A stretch of DNA of 54,706 nucleotides from positions 11,288-65,993 of the forward strand of contig NZ_BMPI01000067.1 of NCBI RefSeq assembly GCF_014647515.1. The letters are read 5' to 3'. The notes under the pieces are model-generated. The model saw only the letters and a program-made list of their open reading frames with translations, made no database searches and was not told the DNA's origin. This document shows, piece by piece, positions 8,103-16,340 of this stretch. The stretch is from Dactylosporangium sucinum. Lineage in GTDB: Bacteria > Actinomycetota > Actinomycetes > Mycobacteriales > Micromonosporaceae. Every line of letters starts with the position of its first letter. The stretch's first letter is position 1. The position numbers and the translations under genes were made by a program.

Positions 8103-8869
8103 GGTTCATGAGAGCAGCGGCCGCGGTGGCCATGGTGGCGGCGCTCGCCACCACCGGCGCGTGCGGCAAGGACGACGAGCCCGTGCCCTACACCGACTCC
8201 CGCTCGGCCGGCGTGATCGCCCTCTACGGCCGGGACGGCAACATCGTCACGCAGGGGAAGGTGTCGGACAAGCCGTTCGTCGCCAAGGCGGTCGGCCACG
8301 TCAAGGCGGCGCCGCCCTACGACGGCGAGGGCCGCAAGGCGACCCTGCTCGGCTTCCTGCCCCGCCACGGCACCGACCCGACGCAGTGGAACGGCCGCTT
8401 CCTGACCGGCGCGAGCACCTACGAGGACCCGGCCCGCCCGACGGTGATCGCGCCGCCCGAGGCCGGCTCGCTCGCCGAGTTCCTCGAGGTCTACCCGACC
8501 CAGTGGAACGGCCTGGTCCAGCTGCGCATCTTCCTCGGGGTGCCCGGCGAGGGGACGCTGACCTCCAGCTACGCGACGGCCGACATCAAGGTCACCGGCG
8601 ACACCTGGAAGCTCGTGCGCGGCGCCACCACCGAGGCGATCGGGGAGCAGCCCCGCGACATCCACCCGGTCGGCGTGCGGGAGACCGGCGTGCCGATCAG
8701 CGTCGAGGTGAGCGGCAGCCCGCACCCGTCGCCCAGCCCGTCCAACGGCGCCCCGCTGCCGCGGACCGGCACCGACGTCATGACGATCGCCGGCGCGGGC
8801 CTCGCGCTCGTCGCGGTCGGCGCCATCGCGGTCGCCCTCGGGCGCCGCCGCCGGAAGGTGACCTCATGA
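8099..8869 (+). CDS. LPxTG surface protein with possible lipobox
   Basis: 256 aa. The export signal MRFMRAAAAVAMVAALATTG is followed directly by ACGKDDE, so Cys may be lipidated, although Thr at -3 is an imperfect lipobox. The mature region has no recognised domain. The C-terminus is a textbook sortase sorting signal: LPRTG, a hydrophobic stretch (MTIAGAGLALVAVGAIAVAL) and a GRRRRK tail, preceded by a Pro/Ser spacer. It starts by ATGA overlap with the DUF916-like gene and ends by ATGA overlap with pstB. Having both a lipid and a wall-anchor signal is unusual; one of them may not be used. Role in phosphate capture is inferred from the operon only. Confidence 0.75.
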   Translation: MRFMRAAAAVAMVAALATTGACGKDDEPVPYTDSRSAGVIALYGRDGNIVTQGKVSDKPFVAKAVGHVKAAPPYDGEGRKATLLGFLPRHGTDPTQWNGRFLTGASTYEDPARPTVIAPPEAGSLAEFLEVYPTQWNGLVQLRIFLGVPGEGTLTSSYATADIKVTGDTWKLVRGATTEAIGEQPRDIHPVGVRETGVPISVEVSGSPHPSPSPSNGAPLPRTGTDVMTIAGAGLALVAVGAIAVALGRRRRKVTS

Positions 8870-9711
8870 GCACCGCACCCACGCAGGAGATGTACTTCCA
8901 GCCGCCGCCGCCGCCGCCCCCGCCGCGGCACGCGTCCCTGGCCACGCTGGAGGCGCGGGCCATCTCGGCCTGGTTCGGCCAGCGCAAGGTGCTCGACCGG
9001 GTGTCGCTCACCATGCAGCCGGGCAGGGTCACCGCGCTCATCGGCCCCTCGGGCTGCGGCAAGTCGACGTTCCTGCGGATCCTCAACCGGATGCACGAAC
9101 TGGTGCCCTCGGCCCAGCTCGCCGGCGAGGTGCTGCTCGACGGCGTGGACATCTACGACACCGGCCGCCGGCTCACCGAGGCCCGCCGCCAGATCGGCAT
9201 GGTGTTCCAGAAGCCGAACCCGTTCCCGACGATGAGCATCTACGACAACGTGGTCGCCGGGCTGAAGCTCACCGGCACCAACGTGCGCAAGTCGGAGAAG
9301 GACGCGCTCGTCGAGGAGTGTCTGATCAAGGCCGGCCTGTGGCGCGAGGTCAGCGACCGGCTCAAGTCGCCGGGCGGCGCGCTGTCCGGCGGCCAGCAGC
9401 AGCGGTTGTGCATCGCCCGCTCGCTGGCGGTGCGGCCGCGCGTGCTGCTCATGGACGAGCCGTGCTCGGCGCTCGACCCGACCTCGACCCGCGTCATCGA
9501 GCAGACGATCGCCGAGCTTGCCCACGAGGTGACGATCGTCATCGTCACGCACAACATGCAGCAGGCCCACCGGGTGTCCCAGCAGTGCGCGTTCTTCCTG
9601 GCCGAGCACGGCACGCCCGGTGCCATCGTGGAGAGCGGCGACACCGAGCAGATGTTCGGCGCGCCGCGCGACCAGCGCACGTCCGACTACGTCAACGGCC
9701 GGTTCGGATGA
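8866..9711 (+). CDS. pstB: Phosphate-type ABC transporter ATP-binding protein
   Basis: 281 aa, cytoplasmic ATPase of a Pst importer. Walker A GPSGCGKST (about 60-68), a Q-loop region with QIGMVFQKPNPFPTMSIYDN typical of PstB, signature LSGGQQQRLCIARSLA (from about 173), Walker B VLLMDEPCSALDP and the switch VTHNMQQAHRV, which is PstB-specific. The N-terminus carries an unusual extension with a run of about seven prolines before the ABC core, not expected in PstB. Starts and stops by ATGA overlaps with neighbours, so synthesis is coupled to the LPxTG protein and to PstC. Ligand is inferred as phosphate; altered binding-protein residues downstream leave room for a related oxyanion. Confidence 0.92.
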   Translation: MSTAPTQEMYFQPPPPPPPPRHASLATLEARAISAWFGQRKVLDRVSLTMQPGRVTALIGPSGCGKSTFLRILNRMHELVPSAQLAGEVLLDGVDIYDTGRRLTEARRQIGMVFQKPNPFPTMSIYDNVVAGLKLTGTNVRKSEKDALVEECLIKAGLWREVSDRLKSPGGALSGGQQQRLCIARSLAVRPRVLLMDEPCSALDPTSTRVIEQTIAELAHEVTIVIVTHNMQQAHRVSQQCAFFLAEHGTPGAIVESGDTEQMFGAPRDQRTSDYVNGRFG

Positions 9712-10703
9712 GCGCGCCCGAGCTCCAGGACGAGGTACCGCGATCGCTCGCGTCGGTCGGGTCGCTCGCCGACCGCGTCTTCCGGCACACCGCGCGCGGC
9801 GTCGGCGTGTTCATCCTGGTGGTCTTCGGCTCGATCGGCGTGTTCCTGGCCCTGCAGGCGCTGCCGACGCTGCGCCGCTACGGCGCGGCGTTCTTCACCG
9901 AGAACGAGTGGCTGCCGGAGCGCGACCAGGTCGGCATGTCCGCCGTGCTCCTCGGCACCCTGCTCGTCGGCGTCATCGCGATGCTCACCGCGTTCCCGCT
10001 GGCGCTGGCCTCGGCGCTGTACATCACCGAGTTCGCGCCGAACGCGATCCGCAAGACGCTCGTCGCGATGGTCGACCTGATGGCCGCCGTGCCGAGCATC
10101 ATCTACGGCCTGTGGGGCTTCTGGCTGCTGCAGCCGCAGCTGGTGCCGGTCGCGCACTGGATCCACCAGAACCTCGGCTGGATCCCGCTGTTCGAGGCCA
10201 GCACCGACCCGGACGCGCCCGCGTACGCCCAGTCCGTCTACACCGGTTCGGCGTTCATCGCCGGCCTGGTCGTCGCCATGATGGTCATCCCGATCAGCTG
10301 CGCGGTCATGCGTGACGTGTTCGCCCAGGCGCCCGTCGGCGAGCGGGAGGCGGCCCTGGCGCTCGGCGCGACCCGGTGGGGCATGATCCGCACGGTCGTG
10401 CTGCCGTTCGGGCGGGGCGGCATCGTCGGCGGCACCATGCTCGGTCTCGGCCGGGCGCTCGGCGAGACGGTCGCCGTGCTGCTCATCATCTCGGTCGCGT
10501 TCGAGATCAAGATCCGCATCCTGGAGAACGGCACGATCACGGTCTCCTCGCTCATCGCCAACCGCTTCGGCGAGGCGACGGCGGCGCAGCTGTCGGCCCT
10601 GCTCACCGCGGGCTTCGTCCTGTTCGTCATCACGGTGATCGTCAACACGATCGCCGCGATCATCGTCAGCCGCAGCCGCAGCGGCGCCGCGACCGAGATC
10701 TGA
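9708..10703 (+). CDS. pstC: Phosphate-type ABC transporter permease PstC
   Basis: 331 aa, integral membrane. Six or so hydrophobic segments are visible, with the PstC landmarks PLALASALYITEFAP, AVPSIIYGLWGFW and the EAA loop EREAALALGATRWGMIRTVVLP that contacts PstB, then GLGRALGETVAVL. The N-terminus is cytoplasmic (about 20 residues). It starts by ATGA overlap with pstB and is followed ten bases later by pstA. Together with PstA it forms the translocation channel. Confidence 0.92.
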   Translation: MSAPELQDEVPRSLASVGSLADRVFRHTARGVGVFILVVFGSIGVFLALQALPTLRRYGAAFFTENEWLPERDQVGMSAVLLGTLLVGVIAMLTAFPLALASALYITEFAPNAIRKTLVAMVDLMAAVPSIIYGLWGFWLLQPQLVPVAHWIHQNLGWIPLFEASTDPDAPAYAQSVYTGSAFIAGLVVAMMVIPISCAVMRDVFAQAPVGEREAALALGATRWGMIRTVVLPFGRGGIVGGTMLGLGRALGETVAVLLIISVAFEIKIRILENGTITVSSLIANRFGEATAAQLSALLTAGFVLFVITVIVNTIAAIIVSRSRSGAATEI

Positions 10704-10713
10704 GGGCCGAGCC

Positions 10714-11847
10714 GTGACCGTGACCGCACCACCACCCGTCCGCACCGGGCCGCCCGGGCCGCCCGGACCGCCCGGGCCACCCCGGCCGCCCAAGCCGGAG
10801 CAGCCCGCCGTCGTCGAGCGGCCGCGGCGGCTGCGCGGCCGGACCCTCGACGACAAGCTCAGCTTCGCCGGCGCCACCCTGGCCTCGCTCGCCCTGACCT
10901 GGGTCGGCTACGGCAAGATCCTGCCGTTCTACGGCTTCATCGGCTTCGTCATCGTGTGGTACGTCGTCTTCCTCCTCATGTATGCGACGGTCACCGCGCT
11001 GTCCAGCCCGCGGCCGGTCGTCGTCGACCGGGTGGCGTCGGCGATGGTGCACGCCGGCGCGATCGTGGTCGGCATCGCGCTGCTCTCGACCGTGCTGTAC
11101 ACCTTCTTCCGCGGCTTCCTGGTGACCCTGCACCTGAACTTCTTCACAGCGGACATGGCCGGTGTGCGGCCGCAGGCGCCGCTGAGCGAGGGCGGCATCA
11201 AGCACGCGATCATCGGCACGGCCATCGAGATCGCGATCGCCGTCGTCATCTCGCTGCCGCTCGGCATCGCCACCGCCGTGTACATGGTGGAGGTCGGCGG
11301 GAAGCTGGCCCGGGTGGTGCGCACCGTCGTCGAGGCGATGACCGCGATCCCGGACATCCTCGCCGGCCTGTTCGTCTACACCACCGTCATCATCGCGCTC
11401 GGCTGGGAGAAGTCCGGCTTCGCGGCCGCGCTCGCGATCGGGGTCACCATGCTGCCGATCATCGCCCGCGCCGCCGACGTGGTGCTGCGGGTGGTCCCGG
11501 GCGGCCTGCGCGAGGCCGGCCTGGCCCTCGGCGCCTCGCAGTGGCAGGTGATCCGGCACGTCGTGCTGCCGACCGCCCGCCCGGGCCTGGCGACCGCGCT
11601 CATCCTGGGCGTCGCCCGTGGCATCGGCGAGACCGCGCCGGTGCTCATCGTCTCGGGCGCCTCGACGTTCACGAACCTCAACCCGTTCGAGTACACGATG
11701 AACTCGCTGCCGCTGTACATCTTCATCGCTGTCCGAAGTGGACAGCCGGGCTACATCGACCGCGGGTTCGGCGCCGCCGTCGTCCTGCTGACCCTGGTGC
11801 TGCTCCTGTTCGCCGTGACCCGCTGGCTCTCCCGGCCCCGGGTCTGA
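10714..11847 (+). CDS. pstA: Phosphate-type ABC transporter permease PstA with collagen-like N-terminus
   Basis: 377 aa from a GTG start. Residues about 10-25 form a proline-rich, collagen-like string (four GPP units, then RPPKPEQP) that should lie in the cytoplasm. Two extra hydrophobic segments (about 55-95) precede the usual six-helix permease core, which shows PLGIATAVYMVEVGG, EAMTAIPDILAGLFVY and the EAA loop LREAGLALGASQWQVIRHVVLP, then GIGETAPVLIVSGAS. Partner of PstC and PstB. The proline-rich tails on both PstA and PstB suggest a shared cytoplasmic contact (inference). Confidence 0.9.
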   Translation: MTVTAPPPVRTGPPGPPGPPGPPRPPKPEQPAVVERPRRLRGRTLDDKLSFAGATLASLALTWVGYGKILPFYGFIGFVIVWYVVFLLMYATVTALSSPRPVVVDRVASAMVHAGAIVVGIALLSTVLYTFFRGFLVTLHLNFFTADMAGVRPQAPLSEGGIKHAIIGTAIEIAIAVVISLPLGIATAVYMVEVGGKLARVVRTVVEAMTAIPDILAGLFVYTTVIIALGWEKSGFAAALAIGVTMLPIIARAADVVLRVVPGGLREAGLALGASQWQVIRHVVLPTARPGLATALILGVARGIGETAPVLIVSGASTFTNLNPFEYTMNSLPLYIFIAVRSGQPGYIDRGFGAAVVLLTLVLLLFAVTRWLSRPRV

Positions 11848-11862
11848 CACCGAGGATCTATC

Positions 11863-13569
11863 GTGAAGCGAATTCCCCCCAGGCCGGCACGGGCCGCGAT
11901 CGTGGCCGTGCTCGCGATCGTCGCATCCCTGGTCGCGCCGGCCACCCCGGCCGCGGCCGCCGTCGGTCACGCCCGCATCACCGGCACCGGTTCGTCCTGG
12001 AGCGCGAACGCGCTCAACCAGTGGGTCGCCGACGTGCAGAAGCAGGGCATGCAGGTCGACTTCACCCCGACCGGTTCGGCGACGGGTCGTAAGGACTTCG
12101 CGGCGCTCGCGAACGACTTCGCCATCTCCGACATCGGCTTCCGGGGCACCGACCCGAAGACCGGCCAGAAGGACGACTCGCAGGGGCGCCCCTACGCGTA
12201 CCTCCCGATCGTCGCCGGCGGCACGTCGTTCGTCTACCAGGTCCGCGTCGGCGGCCAGTTGGTGCGCAACCTGCGGCTGTCCGGCGAGACGCTGGCGAAG
12301 ATCTTCCTCGGCAAGATCACGAACTGGAGCGACCCGGCGATCACCGCCGACAACAACGGGCGCAAGCTGCCGTCGCTGCAGATCCTCGTCGTCGTGCACT
12401 CCGAGGGCTCCGGCTCGACCGCCCAGTTCACCTCGTACCTGGCCAAGCAGTACCCGGCGCTGTGGCGGGAGTACAACGGCTCCGCGGAGTTCACGGAGTA
12501 CTTCCCGACCACCCCGGCGGGCGGCGGCAAGTTCGGCGGCCAGAACGGCAAGATCATCGCCCAGAACGGCTCGGACGGTGTGATCAACCAGGTCACCGCC
12601 GGCTCCAGCAACGGCGCCATCGGCTACGACGAGTACTCCTACGCTCTCGGCGCCAACTACCCGGTCGTCAAGCTGGAGAACTCGGCCGGCTACTTCACCG
12701 CGCCGACCGACTTCAACGTCGCCGTCGCCCTGACCCGGGCCGAGATCAACAAGGTCAAGGACGACCCCGACTGCGGCAAGGACGGCAAGCCCCTCTGCCA
12801 GTACCTGCTGCAGAAGCTGGACAGCGTCTACGTCAACCCGGACAAGCGGACCTATCCGATGTCGTCCTACTCGTACCTCATCCTGCCGACCGGCAAGGAT
12901 GCGGAGGACGCCCGGCTGACGAGCGAGAAACGCCAGACCCTCGTCGACTTCATGTCGTACTCCATCTGCGCCGGGCAGAGCTCGATGGGCGTCGCCGGCT
13001 ACTCGCCCCTGCCGATCAACCTCGTGCAGGCCGGCTTCGAGCAGCTGCAGAAGCTGGTCGAGGCCGACCCGAAGGTGACCCTGGCCGCCAAGCCGGTCAA
13101 CACCTGCAACAACCCGACCTTCATCGCCGGCCAGCCGGAGAAGAACCACCTCGCCGAGATCGCGCCCAACCCGCCGGAGTGCGACAAGCGCGGCAACGGC
13201 CCGTGCGCCAACCCCGGCACCAACCCCGGCAACAACGGTGGTGGCGGCGGCGGTGGCGGCGGTGGCGGCGGGGGAGGCGGCGGTGGCGGCGGTGGTGGTG
13301 GCGGCGGGGGCACCAACCCCAGCGGCTCGGCCGCCCCGGGCGCGGTGATCGACCCCGACACCGGCGAGGTGATCAGCGGCGGCAACGGCGGCGGCACCGG
13401 CGGTGGCGGCGACGCCAACGCGGTAGGCGTGCCGAACGACCTCGCGGCCTTCCAGACCGGCAAGCACATGAAGGTCCTCGGGCCGACGGCCGCGGTGCTG
13501 CTCCTGCTCATCGTCTTCGCACCCGCGCTGCTGGGCCGGTGGCTGCGCCGCCGGCGGGAGGACTCATGA
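11863..13569 (+). CDS. pstS: PstS-type binding protein tethered to the membrane by a poly-Gly linker
   Basis: 568 aa, GTG start. Signal peptide 1 to about 33, no lipobox Cys. The PstS fold is evident from ITGTGSSWSANALNQWV, PTGSATGRKDF, FAISDIGF, LAKIFLGKITNWSDP and VVHSEGSGSTAQFTSYLAKQYP. In classical PstS the phosphate loop reads R-x-D-G-S-G-T; here it reads H179-S-E181-G-S-G-S185, so the Arg, Asp and Thr are replaced. After the binding domain come a Cys-containing region, 25 consecutive glycines (residues 459-483), another Gly-rich stretch and one transmembrane helix with RRRRE tail. It is thus anchored at its C-terminus by a flexible tether instead of a lipid. Overlaps the next gene by ATGA. 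Confidence 0.88.
   Translation: MKRIPPRPARAAIVAVLAIVASLVAPATPAAAAVGHARITGTGSSWSANALNQWVADVQKQGMQVDFTPTGSATGRKDFAALANDFAISDIGFRGTDPKTGQKDDSQGRPYAYLPIVAGGTSFVYQVRVGGQLVRNLRLSGETLAKIFLGKITNWSDPAITADNNGRKLPSLQILVVVHSEGSGSTAQFTSYLAKQYPALWREYNGSAEFTEYFPTTPAGGGKFGGQNGKIIAQNGSDGVINQVTAGSSNGAIGYDEYSYALGANYPVVKLENSAGYFTAPTDFNVAVALTRAEINKVKDDPDCGKDGKPLCQYLLQKLDSVYVNPDKRTYPMSSYSYLILPTGKDAEDARLTSEKRQTLVDFMSYSICAGQSSMGVAGYSPLPINLVQAGFEQLQKLVEADPKVTLAAKPVNTCNNPTFIAGQPEKNHLAEIAPNPPECDKRGNGPCANPGTNPGNNGGGGGGGGGGGGGGGGGGGGGGGGGTNPSGSAAPGAVIDPDTGEVISGGNGGGTGGGGDANAVGVPNDLAAFQTGKHMKVLGPTAAVLLLLIVFAPALLGRWLRRRREDS
13237..13311 (+). repeat. Poly-glycine coding tract in pstS
   Basis: Twenty-five consecutive GGN codons, mixed GGT/GGC/GGG/GGA, encode an uninterrupted glycine run between the binding domain and the membrane helix of PstS. 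The synonymous variation suggests selection for the glycine run itself and limits simple slippage. The antisense strand reads as polyproline, an artefact. Confidence 0.9.
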
Positions 13570-16340
13570 AGCGCAAACGGGTCGCCGGCCTGTTCGTCCT
13601 GCTGGTCAGCCTCGGCGTCATCCTGCCCGGCTCCGGGGTCTACCCGGCGCCGACGGGCGAGCCCGAACCCGAGTTCACCGCCACCAAGTCGATGACCCGT
13701 GCGCACCTGCGCGCGGACGGCACCGACGAGGTCGTGGACCAGAAGAACGTGACGGTCACGGTCAGCCAGATCAGCAACCTGCGCAACAACCAGCAGGTCC
13801 GGGTCCGGTGGACCGGGGCCCACCCGACGCACGCCACGGGCGAGAACCCGAACACGGTCACCGCGTACCTGCAGGAGTACCCGGTCGTCGTGATGCAGTG
13901 CCGAGGCGTCGACACCGCGCAGAACCCGCTCACGCCGGAGACCTGCTGGACGCAGAGCATCGACCAGCGGCGCTTCACCTCGTACCTGTTCACGCAGTTC
14001 CCGCCGTGGCGGATGGACCGGTACGAGACCGCCGCGAACCGCAAGTCGCTCGTCGGCGTGCCGAGCGACCTGCCGAAGACCTGCGACCAGTCGACCATCA
14101 ACCCGCCGTCGCGCTTCGTGCCCTTCCGCGGCCCGGCCCCCGGCAACATCGTCTACAACCCGCTGCAGACCCGGGAGAACGTCACCTGCGGCCCGGTGCT
14201 CGCCCCCGACATGGTCAACGTCGAGGACAAGGACGCGCCGCCCGCCAACACGACCTTCGGGGCGACCAACCACGACGGCGAGGGCTTGGCCAAGTTCGTC
14301 GTGCAGACCAACGAGCACAACCCCTCGATGAGCTGCTCGATGACCACCCTGTGCTCGCTCGTCGTCATTCCGATCATGGGGATCAGCTGCGACCCCACCG
14401 CGGCGGCCCTTCCGCCCGAGGACCGGCCCACGCCGGCCGACCTGAAGTTCGGCGAGCCCACGTGCCGCGGCGCCGGGAAGCTCCCGGAGAACACCCGGAT
14501 CCCGATCAACGACATCTTCCAGGTCGACGCGGCGGTCACCGGCACGATGTGGTGGAGCGCATCCAACTGGCGCAACCGGATCAGCGTGCCGATCACGTTC
14601 GGCCCGCCGGCGAACCTGTGCGAGCAGGCCGGCTCGTCGCTGCCGCTCGACATCTTCGGCTCGGAGATGCTGGTGCAGGCCACCGACCAGTGGTCGACCG
14701 CATTCTGCACCGACCCGAGCCGGTTCAAGTTCCGGCACGTCCGCCTCAACGAGCCGCAGGCGAAGGCGGCCCTGGTCGCCAGCGGCGCGCAGGGCGCGTT
14801 CGCGAGCCTGCCACCCGACGAGCCGTATCCGATACCCGTGGTGAGCTCACCGGTCGCGATCACAGGGTTCGCGATCAGCTACCTCATCGACGACGACAAG
14901 GGCAACGAGTACACCGACCTCAAGCTGACACCGAGGCTCCTGGCGAAGCTGCTGACCCAGTCCTACCCCACGCGGAGCGGCCTGCGCACCGCCTGGGGCA
15001 AGGCGAGCGGCCAGTACGAGGGCTACAAGGCGCTGGCGAAGAACCCGCTCGCCATCACCCAGGACCCGGAGTTCCGGGCGCTGAACCCGGCCGTCCCCGA
15101 CGCCATCGAGAACTTCCTCACCTCCTCGACCGTGCTGGCGCTGTCGGCCAACTCCGACGTCATGTGGTCGCTGTCGGCGTACATCGACGCGGACCCGGAG
15201 GCGCGAGCCTGGCTGGACGGTGAGAAGGACCCGTGGGACATGGTCGTCAACCCCAACTACAAGGGGATCGACCTGCCGCTGTCCAGCTGGCCGCTGCTAG
15301 ACAACTTCGTCTCCGCGGACTTCTCGTCGTACGGCGGCTGCCCGGACATGACCGACGAGCTCGCGGCGTCGCTGACCCCGATTCCCTACCTGCCGCTCGT
15401 GGCCTCGCCGGTGGCGAGCCTGGCCAACATCTCGCAGCGCGTGCAGTACGCGCTGTCCAACGCCCACGTCAACTGCACCGTGCTGTACAACAAGTTCAAC
15501 ATCCCGATGGGCGTCAACCTGGGCGCCTGGGGGCGGCAGTCCCATCCGCGCTTCATGCTCGGCGTGACGACGCTGGCCGATGCGGCGTTCCTCCAGCTGA
15601 ACACGGCCGCGCTGCAGTCGTACTCGTCGGTGCCGCGCACGGAGAAGATCACGAACCGCGACGGTCGCACGTTCGTCGAGCCCACCGACGACTCGATGAA
15701 GGCCGCGATGAAGTTCGTGAAGGCCGACGCCACCACGAACACGTGGCGGATGCAGTACGACAAGCTCGTCACCGCCGACGCGGCCGGGGCGTACCCCGGG
15801 ACGATGCCGGTCTACGCGGTGGTCCCGACGGCGAACCTCGCCGGCGAGAACGGCAAGAAGCTCGCCCAGTTGCTGCGCTTCGCGGCCGACGAGGGGCAGT
15901 CGCCCGGCCTCGGCAGCGGCCAGCTGCCGCCCGGGTACCTGCCGATGACCGACGCCAACGGGTTCGGGGACTTCCGCGCCTACGCACTGCGCGCCGCCGA
16001 CGCGGTCGCCGCGCAGACCGGGCAGGTGCCGCTGGTGGTGCCGGCCGCGCCCGCGGCCACCACGTCGCCGCCCGCGCCCCCGCCGCCGGCTTCCAACGGT
16101 GGCGGTTCCAGCCCGACCACGTCGGCGCTGCCCGAAACCGGCTCGCGCCCGTCCGGCTCGGCCTCCCCGTCGCCGTCCGCGGCCGCGGTGCCGCAGTCGG
16201 CCGGCTTCACCGCGCTGCTGTCGTCGGGGCTGGCCGCGTGGGCGCTGCCGATCGCGGCGCTGATCGCGCTGTCGACGTTCCTGATCGGCTCGGTCACCCG
16301 GGCCGTGACCTTCGTCGTGACCTGGTGGAAGGCGACATGA
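13566..16340 (+). CDS. Large PstS-like surface protein with C-terminal membrane anchor
   Basis: 924 aa. Signal peptide 1 to about 28. The long ectodomain has several cysteines (for example QCRGVD, ETCWTQS, TCGPVL, SCSMTTLCS). Its middle, with VAITGFAISYLIDDDKGNEY, LKLTPRLLAKLLTQSYP and DPEFRALNP, resembles the PstS-like binding proteins of actinobacteria. A Pro/Ser/Thr-rich segment containing ALPETG follows, then after about 35 residues a hydrophobic segment (AWALPIAALIALSTFLIG) and a short WWKAT end. The LPETG is too far from the helix and lacks a basic tail, so it is probably not a sorting signal. ATGA overlaps at both ends. Probably a second, much larger ligand-capture or scaffold subunit (inference). 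Confidence 0.72.
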   Translation: MKRKRVAGLFVLLVSLGVILPGSGVYPAPTGEPEPEFTATKSMTRAHLRADGTDEVVDQKNVTVTVSQISNLRNNQQVRVRWTGAHPTHATGENPNTVTAYLQEYPVVVMQCRGVDTAQNPLTPETCWTQSIDQRRFTSYLFTQFPPWRMDRYETAANRKSLVGVPSDLPKTCDQSTINPPSRFVPFRGPAPGNIVYNPLQTRENVTCGPVLAPDMVNVEDKDAPPANTTFGATNHDGEGLAKFVVQTNEHNPSMSCSMTTLCSLVVIPIMGISCDPTAAALPPEDRPTPADLKFGEPTCRGAGKLPENTRIPINDIFQVDAAVTGTMWWSASNWRNRISVPITFGPPANLCEQAGSSLPLDIFGSEMLVQATDQWSTAFCTDPSRFKFRHVRLNEPQAKAALVASGAQGAFASLPPDEPYPIPVVSSPVAITGFAISYLIDDDKGNEYTDLKLTPRLLAKLLTQSYPTRSGLRTAWGKASGQYEGYKALAKNPLAITQDPEFRALNPAVPDAIENFLTSSTVLALSANSDVMWSLSAYIDADPEARAWLDGEKDPWDMVVNPNYKGIDLPLSSWPLLDNFVSADFSSYGGCPDMTDELAASLTPIPYLPLVASPVASLANISQRVQYALSNAHVNCTVLYNKFNIPMGVNLGAWGRQSHPRFMLGVTTLADAAFLQLNTAALQSYSSVPRTEKITNRDGRTFVEPTDDSMKAAMKFVKADATTNTWRMQYDKLVTADAAGAYPGTMPVYAVVPTANLAGENGKKLAQLLRFAADEGQSPGLGSGQLPPGYLPMTDANGFGDFRAYALRAADAVAAQTGQVPLVVPAAPAATTSPPAPPPPASNGGGSSPTTSALPETGSRPSGSASPSPSAAAVPQSAGFTALLSSGLAAWALPIAALIALSTFLIGSVTRAVTFVVTWWKAT

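Noticed and set aside
10666..13467. A 933-codon open frame antisense to pstA and pstS
   Set aside because: It has His/Arg/Gly-rich low-complexity sequence, no motifs, and mirrors the GC skew at codon positions of the real genes on the other strand.
12999..14738. Antisense open frame with a long polyproline
   Set aside because: The prolines are simply the complement of the 25-glycine tract of PstS.
16120..16340. LPETG in the 924-aa protein as a sorting signal
   Set aside because: About 35 residues separate it from the hydrophobic segment and there is no basic tail.
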